Notes: generated from the sequence alone by a model not told the origin. Shown: positions 8,142-16,806, counted from the first letter of the stretch. The stretch: DNA of 64,000 nt from Paracoccus alcaliphilus (GCF_028553725.1 NZ_CP067124.1:2490001-2554000); one strand, 5' to 3'. Numbers and translations: made by a program.

Positions 8142-8945
8142 TTGGGCGTTTCCGAGCGTCGGGCGTGCCAAGTGCTGCGCCAGCATCGTTCGACACAACG
8201 CAAATTGCCGCGAGGGCGCGCAGACGAGGGCCGCCTGGTCGCCGATATGATCGAGCTGGCTCGACAATATGGCCGCTACGGCTATCGCCGAATTGCGGCC
8301 TTGCTGCGGAATGCCGGATGGCAGGTGAACGACAAGCGCGTCGAGCGCTTGTGGCGGCGGGAGGGGCTGAAGGTGCTGATAAAGCAACCGAAGAAGGGCC
8401 GGTTGTGGCTGAATGACGGATCCTGCGTCCGGTTACGGCCCGAACATCGGGATCATGTCTGGTCCTATGACTTCGTTCACTGCCGCACCGATGACGGTAA
8501 GGCGTTCCGGACGCTGAACATCCTGGACGAGTTCAGCCGCGAATGCCTGACGATCCGGGTGCGGCGCAGGCTGAACTCGACAGATGTGATCGATGCGTTG
8601 ACCGACCTGTTCATTTTGCGTGGCGTGCCAGTCTTTATCCGCTCCGACAACGGCCCAGAGTTCATCGCCCTGGCCGTTCGGGACTGGATCAGCGCGGTCG
8701 GGGCAAAGACGGCTTATATCGAGCCGGGATCACCTTGGGAGAACGGCTATTGCGAGAGCTTCAACGCCCGCTTCCGCGATGAAATGCTAAACGGGGAGGT
8801 CTTCTACAGCCTCCGGGAGGCACAGATACTGATCGAGCAATGGAGGAGGCATTACAACACCAAACGACCACACAGCGCATTGGGTTATCGCCCACCGGCT
8901 CCGGAAACCATCGTCCCGATGGACCAAACGCCGGTGATGCACTAA
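8142..8945 (+). CDS. IS3-family transposase OrfB (integrase domain)
   Basis: OrfB carries the rve integrase core with an apparent DDE triad: Asp in WSYDFVHCRTDDG, Asp in FIRSDNGPEF, and Glu in NGYCESFNARFRDE. An HTH_21-like region precedes it (YGRYGYRRIAALLRNAGW). The end, HYNTKRPHSALGYRPPAPET, is the family C-terminus. The first possible start is TTG 8142, but the frame extends back to 8085, so the natural product is probably the OrfAB fusion. All key residues are present, so this copy may be active. Confidence 0.85.
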   Translation: MGVSERRACQVLRQHRSTQRKLPRGRADEGRLVADMIELARQYGRYGYRRIAALLRNAGWQVNDKRVERLWRREGLKVLIKQPKKGRLWLNDGSCVRLRPEHRDHVWSYDFVHCRTDDGKAFRTLNILDEFSRECLTIRVRRRLNSTDVIDALTDLFILRGVPVFIRSDNGPEFIALAVRDWISAVGAKTAYIEPGSPWENGYCESFNARFRDEMLNGEVFYSLREAQILIEQWRRHYNTKRPHSALGYRPPAPETIVPMDQTPVMH

Positions 8946-8979
8946 CTTTTAGAACGGACCACTCAGGTGGGGCTGATCA

Positions 8980-9834
8980 AAGTTACGGGGAATCCTCACC
9001 GCATTGACGATCCTGGCCTCGGGAGTCGGAATGTCACAAACTGCTTCCGCGCAAGATGCGCTGGCGCGCGCCAAAGAAACAGGCAAAGTCACGGTCGGAA
9101 TTTTCAATCAATCTCCTTGGGGTTTCATCGACGCCGAAGGAGAGGTAAAGGGACAATCCACCGACGTCCTGAAAGCGACTTTCGCGCAGCTTGGCATCAC
9201 CGAGATCGAAACCGTGGTGACGGAATTCGGCGCGCTTATCCCCGGACTTGAATCGCGTCGGTTTGATGTCGTGGCCGCCGGCCTCTTCATCAACCCCGAG
9301 CGCTGCAAGATCGTTGCCTTCGGCAATCCTGATCTACAAATGGGTGACGGACTTCTGGTGCGGAAAGGTAATCCGAAACGTCTGGAAAGCTATGCCGACA
9401 TCGCCCAGAATGGCGACGTGACCCTGGCCGGAGGGCGGGGAAGCGTTCAATCAAGAAATGCGGCTGCCGCAGGCATTCCGAAAGACAGTTTGTTGCTGTT
9501 TCCTGACCACCAGACGTCCATGTCGGCCCTGCTAGCCGGCCGCGTCGATGCCATGACGACCACGACCGCCTCTGCTATTGCCTTGGCCGCTTCTTCCCAT
9601 CAGGTCGAACGCGTGCTGTCATTCAAAGGCGGGATGGATGCAGACGGGAAACCGATCTATGGCTATCCCGGCTTGGCATTCCGTAAGGAAGATTCCGATT
9701 TCCGGGACGCCTATAATGCGAAGCTGGAAAAGCTGAAGCAGAGCGGTAAGCTGGCCGAGATCAACAAGGCGTATGGCTTTTCCGAGGCTGAACTTCCGCC
9801 GGCCGACCTGACTGCCGAAACTCTCTGCGAGTAA
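8980..9834 (+). pseudogene. EhuB-like ABC substrate-binding protein, 5' end lost to insertion
   Basis: This is a type II periplasmic binding protein (SBP_bac_3). Its order of motifs (VTVGIFNQSPWGF, LTEFGALIPGLESRRFDVVA-like, GLFINPERCKIVAF, LLVRKGNPKRL) resembles ectoine/hydroxyectoine receptors such as EhuB. The open frame enters from the IS3 end at 8980 with no start; it first reads a signal-peptide core (RGILTALTILASGVGMSQ) cleaved near TASA. The missing start is at 7315. A TTG at 9004 could start translation but would remove half the signal peptide. No Ehu permeases or ATPase lie nearby. Confidence 0.7.
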
Positions 9835-9840
9835 TAGGCT

Positions 9841-10236
9841 TTGAACAGACCCACCGTCAACGCCAGCCGGCTGTTGCAGGATTTGCATACGCTGGCCAGC
9901 TTCGGCCGCTATCAGACCGGGGTGCATCGACCGTCGCTGAGTCCGCAAGATATCGCGGCGCGCCAATGGTTTGCATCCCGGCTGGAACAGGCGGGATTGT
10001 CCGCGACGATTGACGGAATCGGAAATGTCATTGGCCGCAAGCCGGCCGGTGACGTAAGGCTGCTTGCCGGATCGCATCTGGAGACGGTGGCTTTCGGCGG
10101 CTGGCTTGACGGCGCCCTGGGCTGCGTTCTTGCGCTGGAAGCGGCGCGCATCCTTTACGCCAGCGGGAAACCCCTTCGGCACAATCTGGACGTGGCCGCT
10201 TTTTTCGATGAAGAGGGGCATTTCGGCAGTTTCCTA
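9841..10236 (+). pseudogene. Truncated M20-family Zn-dependent amidohydrolase
   Basis: About 130 N-terminal residues resemble hydantoinase/carbamoylase-type M20 amidases (N-carbamoyl-L-amino-acid hydrolase, allantoate amidohydrolase), which are usually about 400 residues. Visible landmarks are FGRYQTGVHRPSLSPQD, IGNVIGR, and the metal-binding regions LAGSHLETV and FFDEEGHFGSF. Homology stops at FGSF (about 10234), where unrelated sequence begins and the frame closes at 10251. The start is TTG 9841, 6 bases after the binding-protein stop, so it was part of the same operon. The remaining two thirds are missing. Bases 10252-10424 hold nothing I recognise. Confidence 0.75.
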
Positions 10237-10424
10237 ACTCCTGTGCGATGATTGTGCCGTGCCGAAATGCCGGGCCATTGCTGAGTTCCACCGCTCGAAC
10301 AGCCTTCACGATCCGTGAGACCTGTGCACGGCGCGTCGAACCCTGCCGTCTGATTGATGTGCTGATCGGGGGAGAAACGGGGCTGAGTGCTTCAACCAGA
10401 ACTGACAGGTGCCCGATGTCGCTG

Positions 10425-10703
10425 TCAGCGATGCGCCAGATATTCCGCCGAAACGTAACCCGAGATACTCGGCCTGTCGGTGAGTGAGACCCGGCACCAG
10501 ACCCTGCCACTGTTCGTCACACAATTCTGGCGGGTGAGCCGGGTTCCATCGGGCAGGCCGATGATGATTTTATGGTTGAGGCCAGGGCCTTCGCGGAGCT
10601 TCAGGAGATCGTCAGGACCGGCGCCCTTGACCACAGCATCAGAGCTGACCGCACATCCGGTGACGACGATGAAAGCAAGAAGAGCTGCAAGGTGAGTTCG
10701 CAT
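10425..10703 (-). CDS. SH3-domain lipoprotein
   Basis: This 92-residue protein has a lipoprotein signal (LLAFIVVTGC, lipobox cysteine about residue 17) followed by a bacterial SH3 (SH3_3) domain. The domain runs from LNLREGPG-like LLKLREGPGLNHKIIIGLPDGT to WCRVSLTDRPSISGYVSAEYL. It probably sits on the periplasmic side of a membrane and binds peptidoglycan or protein ligands. Its orientation is opposite to its left neighbour. The specific role is unknown. Confidence 0.75.
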   Translation of the reverse strand: MRTHLAALLAFIVVTGCAVSSDAVVKGAGPDDLLKLREGPGLNHKIIIGLPDGTRLTRQNCVTNSGRVWCRVSLTDRPSISGYVSAEYLAHR

Positions 10704-10799
10704 GACCTGACCGGAATCGTTTTGCCATTACTACGATACCCGTCCGCCAAATGACAGCATGCAGGTGCCGGACGCGGGTATTCCTGCTGGTTGATGGCA

Positions 10800-10970
10800 T
10801 TATGGAGTAAGGGGACAACCCGTTGCTGTCATGACCGGATCGGTATCATTTGCCGGGGCGATCCTCAGCTGACCTGCGGGCAGGTGCAGTATCAGCTCAC
10901 GGGGTGGGGCGGCCGCAGCCTGCAAGGTGAGTGCGACAAAGGCCAGAAAAGGCAGGGGGCGCAAGATCAT
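10800..10970 (-). CDS. Small secreted protein, unknown function
   Basis: This 56-residue frame starts at ATG 10970 behind GAGAG. It opens with a short signal-like sequence (MILRPLPFLAFVALTLQAAA), then a mature part of about 36 residues containing ELILHLPAGQLRIAPAN and a single cysteine near the end. The signal-peptide profile and the isolation of the frame support a real gene, but I recognise no family. It lies upstream of, and in the same direction as, the SH3 lipoprotein, with 97 bases between them. Confidence 0.4.
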   Translation of the reverse strand: MILRPLPFLAFVALTLQAAAAPPRELILHLPAGQLRIAPANDTDPVMTATGCPLTP

Positions 10971-11476
10971 CTCTCAATCCGGTATGTGGTGATGCAAAAT
11001 AGGTGTTTGGATCACGATGCGGAGCTGAACCGTTATTCTTGGTGATCTGCTGGCGTCAACAGAATGCAGATTGATGCACATAGGATGTGTTTGACCGGCA
11101 AGGTTTCAGCCGTCAATGCCCGGGCACCTGCTGAGGTTAAGGACGAACGGCGGCCTGATCGCCGCCCCTGAAACGAAACCCATGCCTGTCGTTGAGCCGT
11201 TTCTTGCGACCTTCCAGTAACCGATGGGGCGGACGCCCCCGGCGGCGGCTGAAGCAGATGCAATGTGGCCTGTTGTTTCGCAGGTTCGTCGGGTGCCCCA
11301 GCGATGAAGCCGCGAACGTTGCGGGGCGGTGGGCTGGTCTCGAACTGGTTGATCGCATGGCTCGGCGTGGGCTGCGCCGCGTGGCTGGATCGCGGCTGCG
11401 CCCCTGCTGCTGCGCGTCGAAACGCTTGCAAAAATCACCACCCTGCCAGCAAATGAAGCCAGCAAAGGAGCATGAC
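10971..11476. other. 506-bp stretch without a recognisable gene
   Basis: Several overlapping frames are open here on both strands, as expected for high GC. None shows a signal peptide, motif, plausible ribosome-binding site or family resemblance. It presumably includes the promoter of the dehydrogenase gene at 11477. Confidence 0.4.
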
Positions 11477-12526
11477 ATGACCGTTCTCGCCTATGGCGCC
11501 CCCGCCGCTGACCAGCCCGTGTCGCGTATCGAGATCACCCGCCGCGCGCCTGGCCCGCATGACGTGCGGATCGAGATCCTCTATTGCGGCATCTGCCATT
11601 CCGACCTGCATCAGGTCCGCAGCGAATGGGCCGGCACGCTTTACCCCTGTGTGCCGGGGCATGAGATTGTCGGCCGCGTGACCGAGACGGGCCCTCATGT
11701 GAGCGCGCATAAACCCGGTGATCTGGTCGGCGTCGGCTGCATCGTGGACAGTTGCCAGACCTGCTCCGATTGCAACGAGGGGCTGGAGAATTATTGCGAC
11801 GCCATGGTCGGCACCTATAACGGCCTCACCGCCGATGCCCCTGGCCATACGCTGGGCGGCTATTCGCAACAGGTTGTCGTGCATGAACGCTATGTGCTGA
11901 AGATCACCCTCCCCGAGGAACAGCTTGCCGCCGTGGCGCCGCTGCTTTGTGCCGGCATCACGACCTAGTCGCCGCTGCGCCACTGGGGCGCGGGGCCGGG
12001 CAAGAAGGTCGGCGTCGTGGGGATCGGCGGCTTGGGCCATATGGGCGTGAAGCTGGCCCATGCCATGGGGGCGCATGTCGTGGGTTTCACCACCTCGGAC
12101 TCCAAGCGCGCGGATGTCCTGGCGCTTGGCGCCGATGAGGTCGTGGTCTCGCGCAATGCCGATGAGATGGCGGCCCATGCGGCAAGCTTTGACTTCATCC
12201 TGAACACTGTCGCTGCGCCGCATGATCTGGACGCCTTTCTGGCGCTTTTGAAGCGTGACAGCACCATGGCGCTGGTCGGTGCGCCGGCGACCCCGCATCC
12301 CTCGCCCAATGTCTTCAGCCTGATCATGAAGCGTCGCGGCCTGGCCGGTTCGATGATCGGCGGCATCGCGGAGACGCAGGAGATGCTGGAATTCTGCGCC
12401 GAGCACCGCATCACCGCCGATATCGAGATGATCCGCGCCGACCAGATCGAACCCGCCTTCGAGCGGATGCTGAAGGGCGATGTGAAATACCGCTTCGTGA
12501 TGGACATCGCGACGATGGGCAGTTGA
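11477..12526 (+). pseudogene. Zinc alcohol dehydrogenase with in-frame TAG
   Basis: This medium-chain dehydrogenase of the YahK/cinnamyl-alcohol type is 349 codons from ATG 11477 (AAAGGAG at 11464-11470). The catalytic zinc site reads CGICHSDLH, then GHEIVG; the structural zinc cysteines are in CIVDSCQTCSDCNEGLENYC; the NADP site is GIGGLGHMGVKLAH. Codon 164 (11966-11968) is TAG, directly after CAGITT, where relatives usually have Tyr before SPLRHWG. The frame then continues without any other defect to 12526. Either the gene is freshly inactivated, there is a sequencing error, or the codon is suppressed. Translation gives only the N-terminal zinc domain. Confidence 0.85.
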
Positions 12527-12748
12527 ACGGAGGCCGCCAGGTCAACCCCCGCCGGCCAGGCGCTTTTGACTGCAGGCTTGATCGACTGGTTACCGGCTCC
12601 GCCCGCATCGACTGCTATCTGCAGCTAAGGCTCCGGGTCGTGCCGCCGGCGCCCATGTCACCGTTCCCTGCGGTCCCGGCCCGTAGCAACTGTGCCGCAG
12701 ATGCAGGCCGGCGGCAGACGCAGCGACGTCCCGGTCGGCAGCGTTACG

Positions 12749-13840
12749 TCATTGCGCTTCACGCGCGCTTGCCTGTTCGATCCTGTCGATGACCTCATGC
12801 AGCACGACGGCATCGCGGAAGCTGGGGGCGGTGTGGGTGCCTTTGCGGATATCCTCTGCGATCCGCGCATAGAGCCGGGCGACATTGCGCGCGGTGGAAT
12901 CGCCCGGCCAGCCCGCATGGGCCGAAGCGGGGGGCTTCAGCGGGGCCAGCCCCGTCGCATCGCCATTGCCGCCCCGGATCGCCAATTGCACGATCTGGCC
13001 GTGGCCCGAGGCGCCGCTCACCTGGATATCGCCTTCGGTCCCGTTGATTTCCCACAGCAGATTGGTGCCGCGCGACATGCCGCCGCGATAATGGATCGAC
13101 ACCGCCGCGCCGCTTTGCAGCGCCCCTTGCACCAGAACCTGATCGGCGCTGGTGACCGGGATCGTTTCACCTGTATCAGCGACATGAACGGTCCCGCGGC
13201 GATTGATCAGCCGCGCGGATAGCTGATCAAATCCGCCCAGAACCTCTTGCAGGCCGGCCAGAGTATGGCCCAGGGGGATGCTCAGCAGCGTCGCGCCGTT
13301 GGTCTTGTCATAGAGATAGGCATGGGCGGCGTCGGTCTCGGCGCCCCATTGGCCGCCGCTGCCGATCAGCGTTGTGGACAGCACCTCGCCCACATAGCCA
13401 TCCGCGATCAGCTGGCGCAGATATTCGACCTCGGGCGCGACCCGCATCTGCGTGCCGACCGCCGCGACCACGCCCTTTGCCTCGGCCAGATCGGCCAGCT
13501 GCCGCGCCTCGGCCAGCCCATTGCCAAGCGGCCATTCGCAATAGACATGCTTGCCCGCCTCCAGCGCCGCCGTGACCAGTTCGAAGTGATGGGGCACCTT
13601 GACGGTGACCACGACCAGATCAACCTCGGGTGAGGCAACCAGCGCCTGCGGGGTTGCGAAAGCATGCGGCAGATCGAAGGCATCGGCGGCGTTTTGGGCG
13701 CTGGCAAGGCTGGTATTGGCCACGCCGACCACCTGGAAATCGGCCTTCAGCGCCTTGAGCGCCGGCATATGCGCCGTCGCCGCCCAATGAATGCCGGGGT
13801 TGAGGCCGATAAAGCCGACGCGGATCGGTTGGTCAGTCAT
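12749..13840 (-). CDS. Gfo/Idh/MocA-family oxidoreductase
   Basis: This 363-residue NAD(P)-dependent sugar or inositol dehydrogenase-type protein has an N-terminal Rossmann fold with VGFIGLNPGIHWAA, then VVTVKVPHHFELV and GKHVYCEWPLGN, the latter corresponding to the family's EKP active-site motif (here EWP). The C-terminal domain is the usual mixed alpha/beta sheet. It resembles Gal80-like members, some of which are regulators rather than enzymes; the EWP variant fits that subset. ATG 13840 overlaps the stop of the preceding fragment (ATGACTGA), so it was translationally coupled. Confidence 0.8.
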   Translation of the reverse strand: MTDQPIRVGFIGLNPGIHWAATAHMPALKALKADFQVVGVANTSLASAQNAADAFDLPHAFATPQALVASPEVDLVVVTVKVPHHFELVTAALEAGKHVYCEWPLGNGLAEARQLADLAEAKGVVAAVGTQMRVAPEVEYLRQLIADGYVGEVLSTTLIGSGGQWGAETDAAHAYLYDKTNGATLLSIPLGHTLAGLQEVLGGFDQLSARLINRRGTVHVADTGETIPVTSADQVLVQGALQSGAAVSIHYRGGMSRGTNLLWEINGTEGDIQVSGASGHGQIVQLAIRGGNGDATGLAPLKPPASAHAGWPGDSTARNVARLYARIAEDIRKGTHTAPSFRDAVVLHEVIDRIEQASAREAQ

Positions 13841-14162
13841 GCAGGTCTCCGAAGATGCGGATGGGGTTGGGTGAAGTGGCGGTCAAATGGTTGGCAAGGT
13901 CGTCGAAGGACGATGGTTCCGTGATCGGTTTCGGGATGGAGCCGTAAGCTTGGGTAGCGGCCCCAGAGATTGACCGCCCCCTGGCCTGAACGCGCGCCAG
14001 GGTCCCATCCTTCATGGTGACCATGATTCCCGAAGGTTGGGGCAAGACGATATCCGCACCGCGACCGTCCAATACGGGCATCCTGCGCAACCTGGTCGAC
14101 GCCGTCACGCAGGATCGCCGCCATCCCCGTGCTCGGAATCCGCCCGCAATACCGCGTTGCAT
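13833..14162 (-). pseudogene. Remnant of a gene formerly upstream of the oxidoreductase
   Basis: The last 60 or so residues (through GTLARVQARGRSISG and AYGSIPKPITEPSSFDDL to IRIFGDLHD) have the composition of a real C-terminus. The stop overlaps the next gene's start in an operon-like way. The N-terminal half is arginine-rich and unconvincing. I recognise no family. I read this as a truncated gene whose 5' part was replaced; bases 14163-14416 show nothing clear. Confidence 0.25.
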
Positions 14163-14416
14163 GCGTCTGTGATGCGCTTGCGGCCATGTCGTGATTGGCT
14201 GATTTTGCTGCGGTGTTCATGACAGGGAAGAGTAGGCGGCACCCACTTTGCCTTCAAGCCAGGTCCGGCAACCGAGATCCACGGTCATTCGCCAGGCAAG
14301 GGATATAGGAGGCTGTTTGGCGGGCGGATAAGTTCACTCCGGGAGCCCGCGCAGATGTGAATGTATGATCGCACGACGCGATTTCCTACGAACCGAGGTA
14401 CTCCCCGAATGATCAC

Positions 14417-14438
14417 GAGCGGGGCATCCGCCCCGCTC
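14417..14438 (-). terminator. GC-rich stem-loop after the small HTH-like gene
   Basis: GAGCGGGGC (14417-14425) and GCCCCGCTC (14430-14438) pair perfectly around a 4-base loop, 8 bases beyond the stop of the minus-strand gene at 14447. A T-run is lacking, so termination strength is uncertain. Confidence 0.5.
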
Positions 14439-14446
14439 ATGCACTG

Positions 14447-14806
14447 TCAGCGCTCCACCTGCGGCAGGGAGACCAGTTGTTCAGGTTCGACGACCACCGG
14501 CATCGGTGTCGTCTTGGCCGCCCTGCGACGGGCGCTGCGGGGCTTTCCCTTCGCTGTGGTGTCCTTGCGTTCGTGGTCTCGCAGATATGAGCCCAAGGTG
14601 CTTGCGCTGACCGCGATACCCTGCTTGCCGAAATGCGCGGCGATATCAGCAAGGTTGTAGCCCTTTTCGCGCATTTCCAGCAGCAGCGGTGCGAGTTCCC
14701 CGACGATCTCGCGCACCATATAGCCATCTTTGGGCTTTGGCGGTGCGTCACTCAGAGACGCGCGGAGCCGTTCAACCTGCTCTGCGTTGATCAGTTGTTT
14801 CGACAT
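14447..14806 (-). CDS. Small HTH-like protein of plasmid type
   Basis: This 119-residue basic protein has a central segment (REKGYNLADIAAHFGKQGIA, then VSASTLGSYLRDHER) that reads as a helix-turn-helix. A low-complexity basic stretch follows (KGKPRSARRRAAKTT). AGGAAAGGAAAT precedes the start on the minus strand. Similar short proteins occur beside mobilisation or conjugation genes on alphaproteobacterial plasmids and integrative elements, which matches the trbB fragment nearby. Function unknown. Confidence 0.6.
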   Translation of the reverse strand: MSKQLINAEQVERLRASLSDAPPKPKDGYMVREIVGELAPLLLEMREKGYNLADIAAHFGKQGIAVSASTLGSYLRDHERKDTTAKGKPRSARRRAAKTTPMPVVVEPEQLVSLPQVER

Positions 14807-15231
14807 GGATTTCCTTTCCTCAGGCGGGATTGCCTGGTGGAGGAATTATTCCGGGGTTTTGGTATGGCCAGACCTGAACCTCGGGTTATCCACAAGTTCC
14901 GGAACCGATGCCGATAGCGTTGGACGTTCCATATGTGCCTGACGTTTCCAGGCCGCAGAAGATGCTTTGTCGCGCAGGGCAGGTAACACCTTGATCCGCT
15001 AATAGCAGGACCTCCTGTTTCTCGGTCCATATTATCCCACAGAGTAGCATCCTGTACCGAGAACGATAATAGTCGGACCGCCAAAACTGCAAAGCGCATC
15101 ATCGGGCATTCGTGGGCGGCAAGGCATGCAGATAAAAAATAACCATGTCTTGGGCAGGCAAGTGACTGTAAACACGATGTTTGATGACTATTGGCTCACT
15201 GTACAGCGTCCTATCCGCATGTTCGGTCGGA
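14807..15231. other. 425-bp stretch without a recognisable gene
   Basis: No frame here has a convincing start, ribosome-binding site or family resemblance. The region is less GC-rich than the core genome, consistent with acquired DNA. The promoter of the gene at 14447-14806 must lie at its left edge. Confidence 0.4.
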
Positions 15232-15557
15232 CTAAATAGTCGGGACTCCGCTGTTCCGCTTCAAGAAGCGCATCGGGTCGAGGAGCATGTCGATGAACTC
15301 GATCTGTCGGCGCTCAGGTTGCGTGACGACAGGAACGCGCTGAACGCCTGTTTAGCAGCCGCGCGGTCGAGTCCGGTCAGCGAGCGCAGGAACTGCCCGA
15401 TCCCGCCGTCCGCCTGGATCGTGGCGATGATGTCAGGATCGGCTACGCCGTTTTCGAGCAGGATCCGCTCCAACTCAGCAATGTCCTGTGCGGTCAGTTG
15501 CTCACGCACATCTGGTGAGTAGCGATTTGCCATCTTGCTTTTCGTCATAACCATCAT
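15232..15557 (-). pseudogene. C-terminal remnant of a type I restriction subunit (HsdR)
   Basis: Starting near 15557, the frame contains LTAQDIAELERILLENG and GGIGQFLRSLTGLDRAAAKQ, then AFSAFLSSRNLSAD. This closely follows the C-terminal domain of EcoEI-type HsdR proteins. After LSAD the frame runs into serine-rich nonsense, but a +1 shift near 15316 restores QIEFIDMLLDPMRFLKR, the expected continuation, up to a TAG at 15232. So it is a frameshifted scrap. No motor or nuclease domain, HsdM or HsdS is present. Confidence 0.55.
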
Positions 15558-15837
15558 CCTGATTTAAGTTGATGGTCTCCGACAGACCCGGGGCGATTCA
15601 CCCGAGATATTTAGGAAAACGTTCGATGGCGAAGAACCCGAGGGTCAACGCGGCCGCCATCGCGCCGAAGACCCTGCCCGGTGAAACCCACCTGACCAGG
15701 CTCCGTGATGTCCGGTATCGGCGCGGAGGTGATTTTCTGCTCATGGGGCGGTGTCTATCCGGCACTGCCGGTTGATGCTCGCGATTGCCCCGATAGCCCG
15801 TCTGCATTAAACCTGAAGCATAACAACGGGGATACCG

Positions 15838-16155
15838 ATGACCGATATCGATCTGACCGCCTTGTCGCTTGCCGAGTTGAAGCAGTTGGAAAAGAACGTC
15901 GCCAAAGCGATTTCCAGCTTCGAGGATCGCCAGAAGGCCGAAGCCTTTGCAAAGGTGAACGCGCTCGCCAATGAACTCGGCTTCCCTCTGGCCGATCTGG
16001 TGGGCTTTGCCCCGGCGCGAAAGCGGTCCGAGTCCGTGGCTAGGTATTGCCATCCGGAAAATCCGGAGATCACCTGGTCGGGCCGAGGCCGCAAACCGGC
16101 ATGGATCGCAGATGCCCTCGCCGCCGGGAAAACCCTTGAGGACTTTGCGATCTGA
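15838..16155 (+). CDS. H-NS-family nucleoid protein
   Basis: This 105-residue protein has an N-terminal coiled coil for oligomerisation (LTALSLAELKQLEKNVAKAI) and the C-terminal H-NS DNA-binding motif in NPEITWSGRGRKPAWI. That motif is the AT-hook-like loop shared by H-NS, BpH3 and HvrA. GGGGATACCG precedes ATG 15838. Such proteins silence AT-rich or foreign DNA. Because it sits in an acquired region, it may be a plasmid- or island-borne stealth factor. It is followed 15 bases later by the pRiA4b-like gene. Confidence 0.85.
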   Translation: MTDIDLTALSLAELKQLEKNVAKAISSFEDRQKAEAFAKVNALANELGFPLADLVGFAPARKRSESVARYCHPENPEITWSGRGRKPAWIADALAAGKTLEDFAI

Positions 16156-16170
16156 TTGGAGAGGTGCGGT

Positions 16171-16779
16171 TTGTCCCTGCTTTACAACGCTGTTCGTCTG
16201 CATGTGTCCCTTGCGGAAATCGAGCCGCCGATCTGGCGACGACTCGTTGTTCCGGCCAAGTGGACGCTGGATAAACTGCACCTGGTTCTGCAGGCCGGGT
16301 TCAGCTGGACCGACAGCCATCTGCACGAATTCCGCATTGGCGGGTTGCGCTATGGCGATCTCGACTTGCTTGATGACGGATATGGCGGGCCGAGAGTCTT
16401 CGACTATACCGAGGTCCGGCTAGCAGATTTTGTCGGGCGAGATTCCACCTTCACCTATCTCTACGACTTCGGCGACGACTGGCACCATGTCATCAGGATC
16501 GAGGAATGGCTGTCGCTCGATCCAGTGCCCCGCCATGCCGAATGCCTCGAAGGCGCTCGTGCCCGGCCACCCGAAGACGTCGGCGGTCCGTGGTCATATG
16601 GTGATTTCCTGGAAACGATCCGGGATCAGGACCATGATGATCACGAAGCGAACCTCCGCTGGGCGGGTGGGCATTTCGACCCGGAATGGTTCGATCTTGA
16701 CGTGATCAACAAGGACATGCGGAATACGTTCCGTGCGAATGTGCGCCGGCGGCTGCACCAGCCAAGGCCAAAGCACTGA
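16171..16779 (+). CDS. pRiA4b ORF-3-like protein
   Basis: This protein of about 202 residues belongs to the plasmid pRiA4b ORF-3 family. Landmarks are LHVSLAEIEPPIWRRLVVP, LDKLHLVLQAGFSWTDSHLH, and FTYLYDFGDDWHHVIRIE. TTG 16171 is the likely start because GAGAGG lies before it and the product then begins MSLLYNAVRLHV; an in-frame TTG at 16156 is also possible. The family is common on plasmids and mobile elements and has no established biochemical function. Confidence 0.85.
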   Translation: MSLLYNAVRLHVSLAEIEPPIWRRLVVPAKWTLDKLHLVLQAGFSWTDSHLHEFRIGGLRYGDLDLLDDGYGGPRVFDYTEVRLADFVGRDSTFTYLYDFGDDWHHVIRIEEWLSLDPVPRHAECLEGARARPPEDVGGPWSYGDFLETIRDQDHDDHEANLRWAGGHFDPEWFDLDVINKDMRNTFRANVRRRLHQPRPKH

Positions 16780-16806
16780 CCTATTAAACCTGGAGCCGTA
16801 GGCGCT

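Larger units (their letters stand above)
7763..8979 (+). mobile_element. Complete IS3-family insertion sequence (IS407/IS51-like)
   Basis: The element is 1217 bp with imperfect terminal inverted repeats. The left end starts TGATCCTCCCCCAC. The right end, read inward on the other strand, starts TGATCAGCCCCACC. Both continue to AGTGGTCCG or GTGGTCCG. It holds the usual orfA and orfB in two frames joined by a slippery site. The flanks AAAC and AAGT differ, so no target duplication remains; neighbouring DNA has been deleted or recombined since insertion. Confidence 0.8.

Noticed and set aside
11192..11476. Possible 95-residue N-terminal extension of the alcohol dehydrogenase
   Set aside because: It is arginine- and cysteine-rich, unlike the family, and ATG 11477 has the strong ribosome-binding site and correct N-terminus.
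11966..11968. TAG as a recoded amino acid (for example pyrrolysine)
   Set aside because: No pyrrolysine genes are in the window and the family is not known to use it; a point mutation or sequencing error is simpler.
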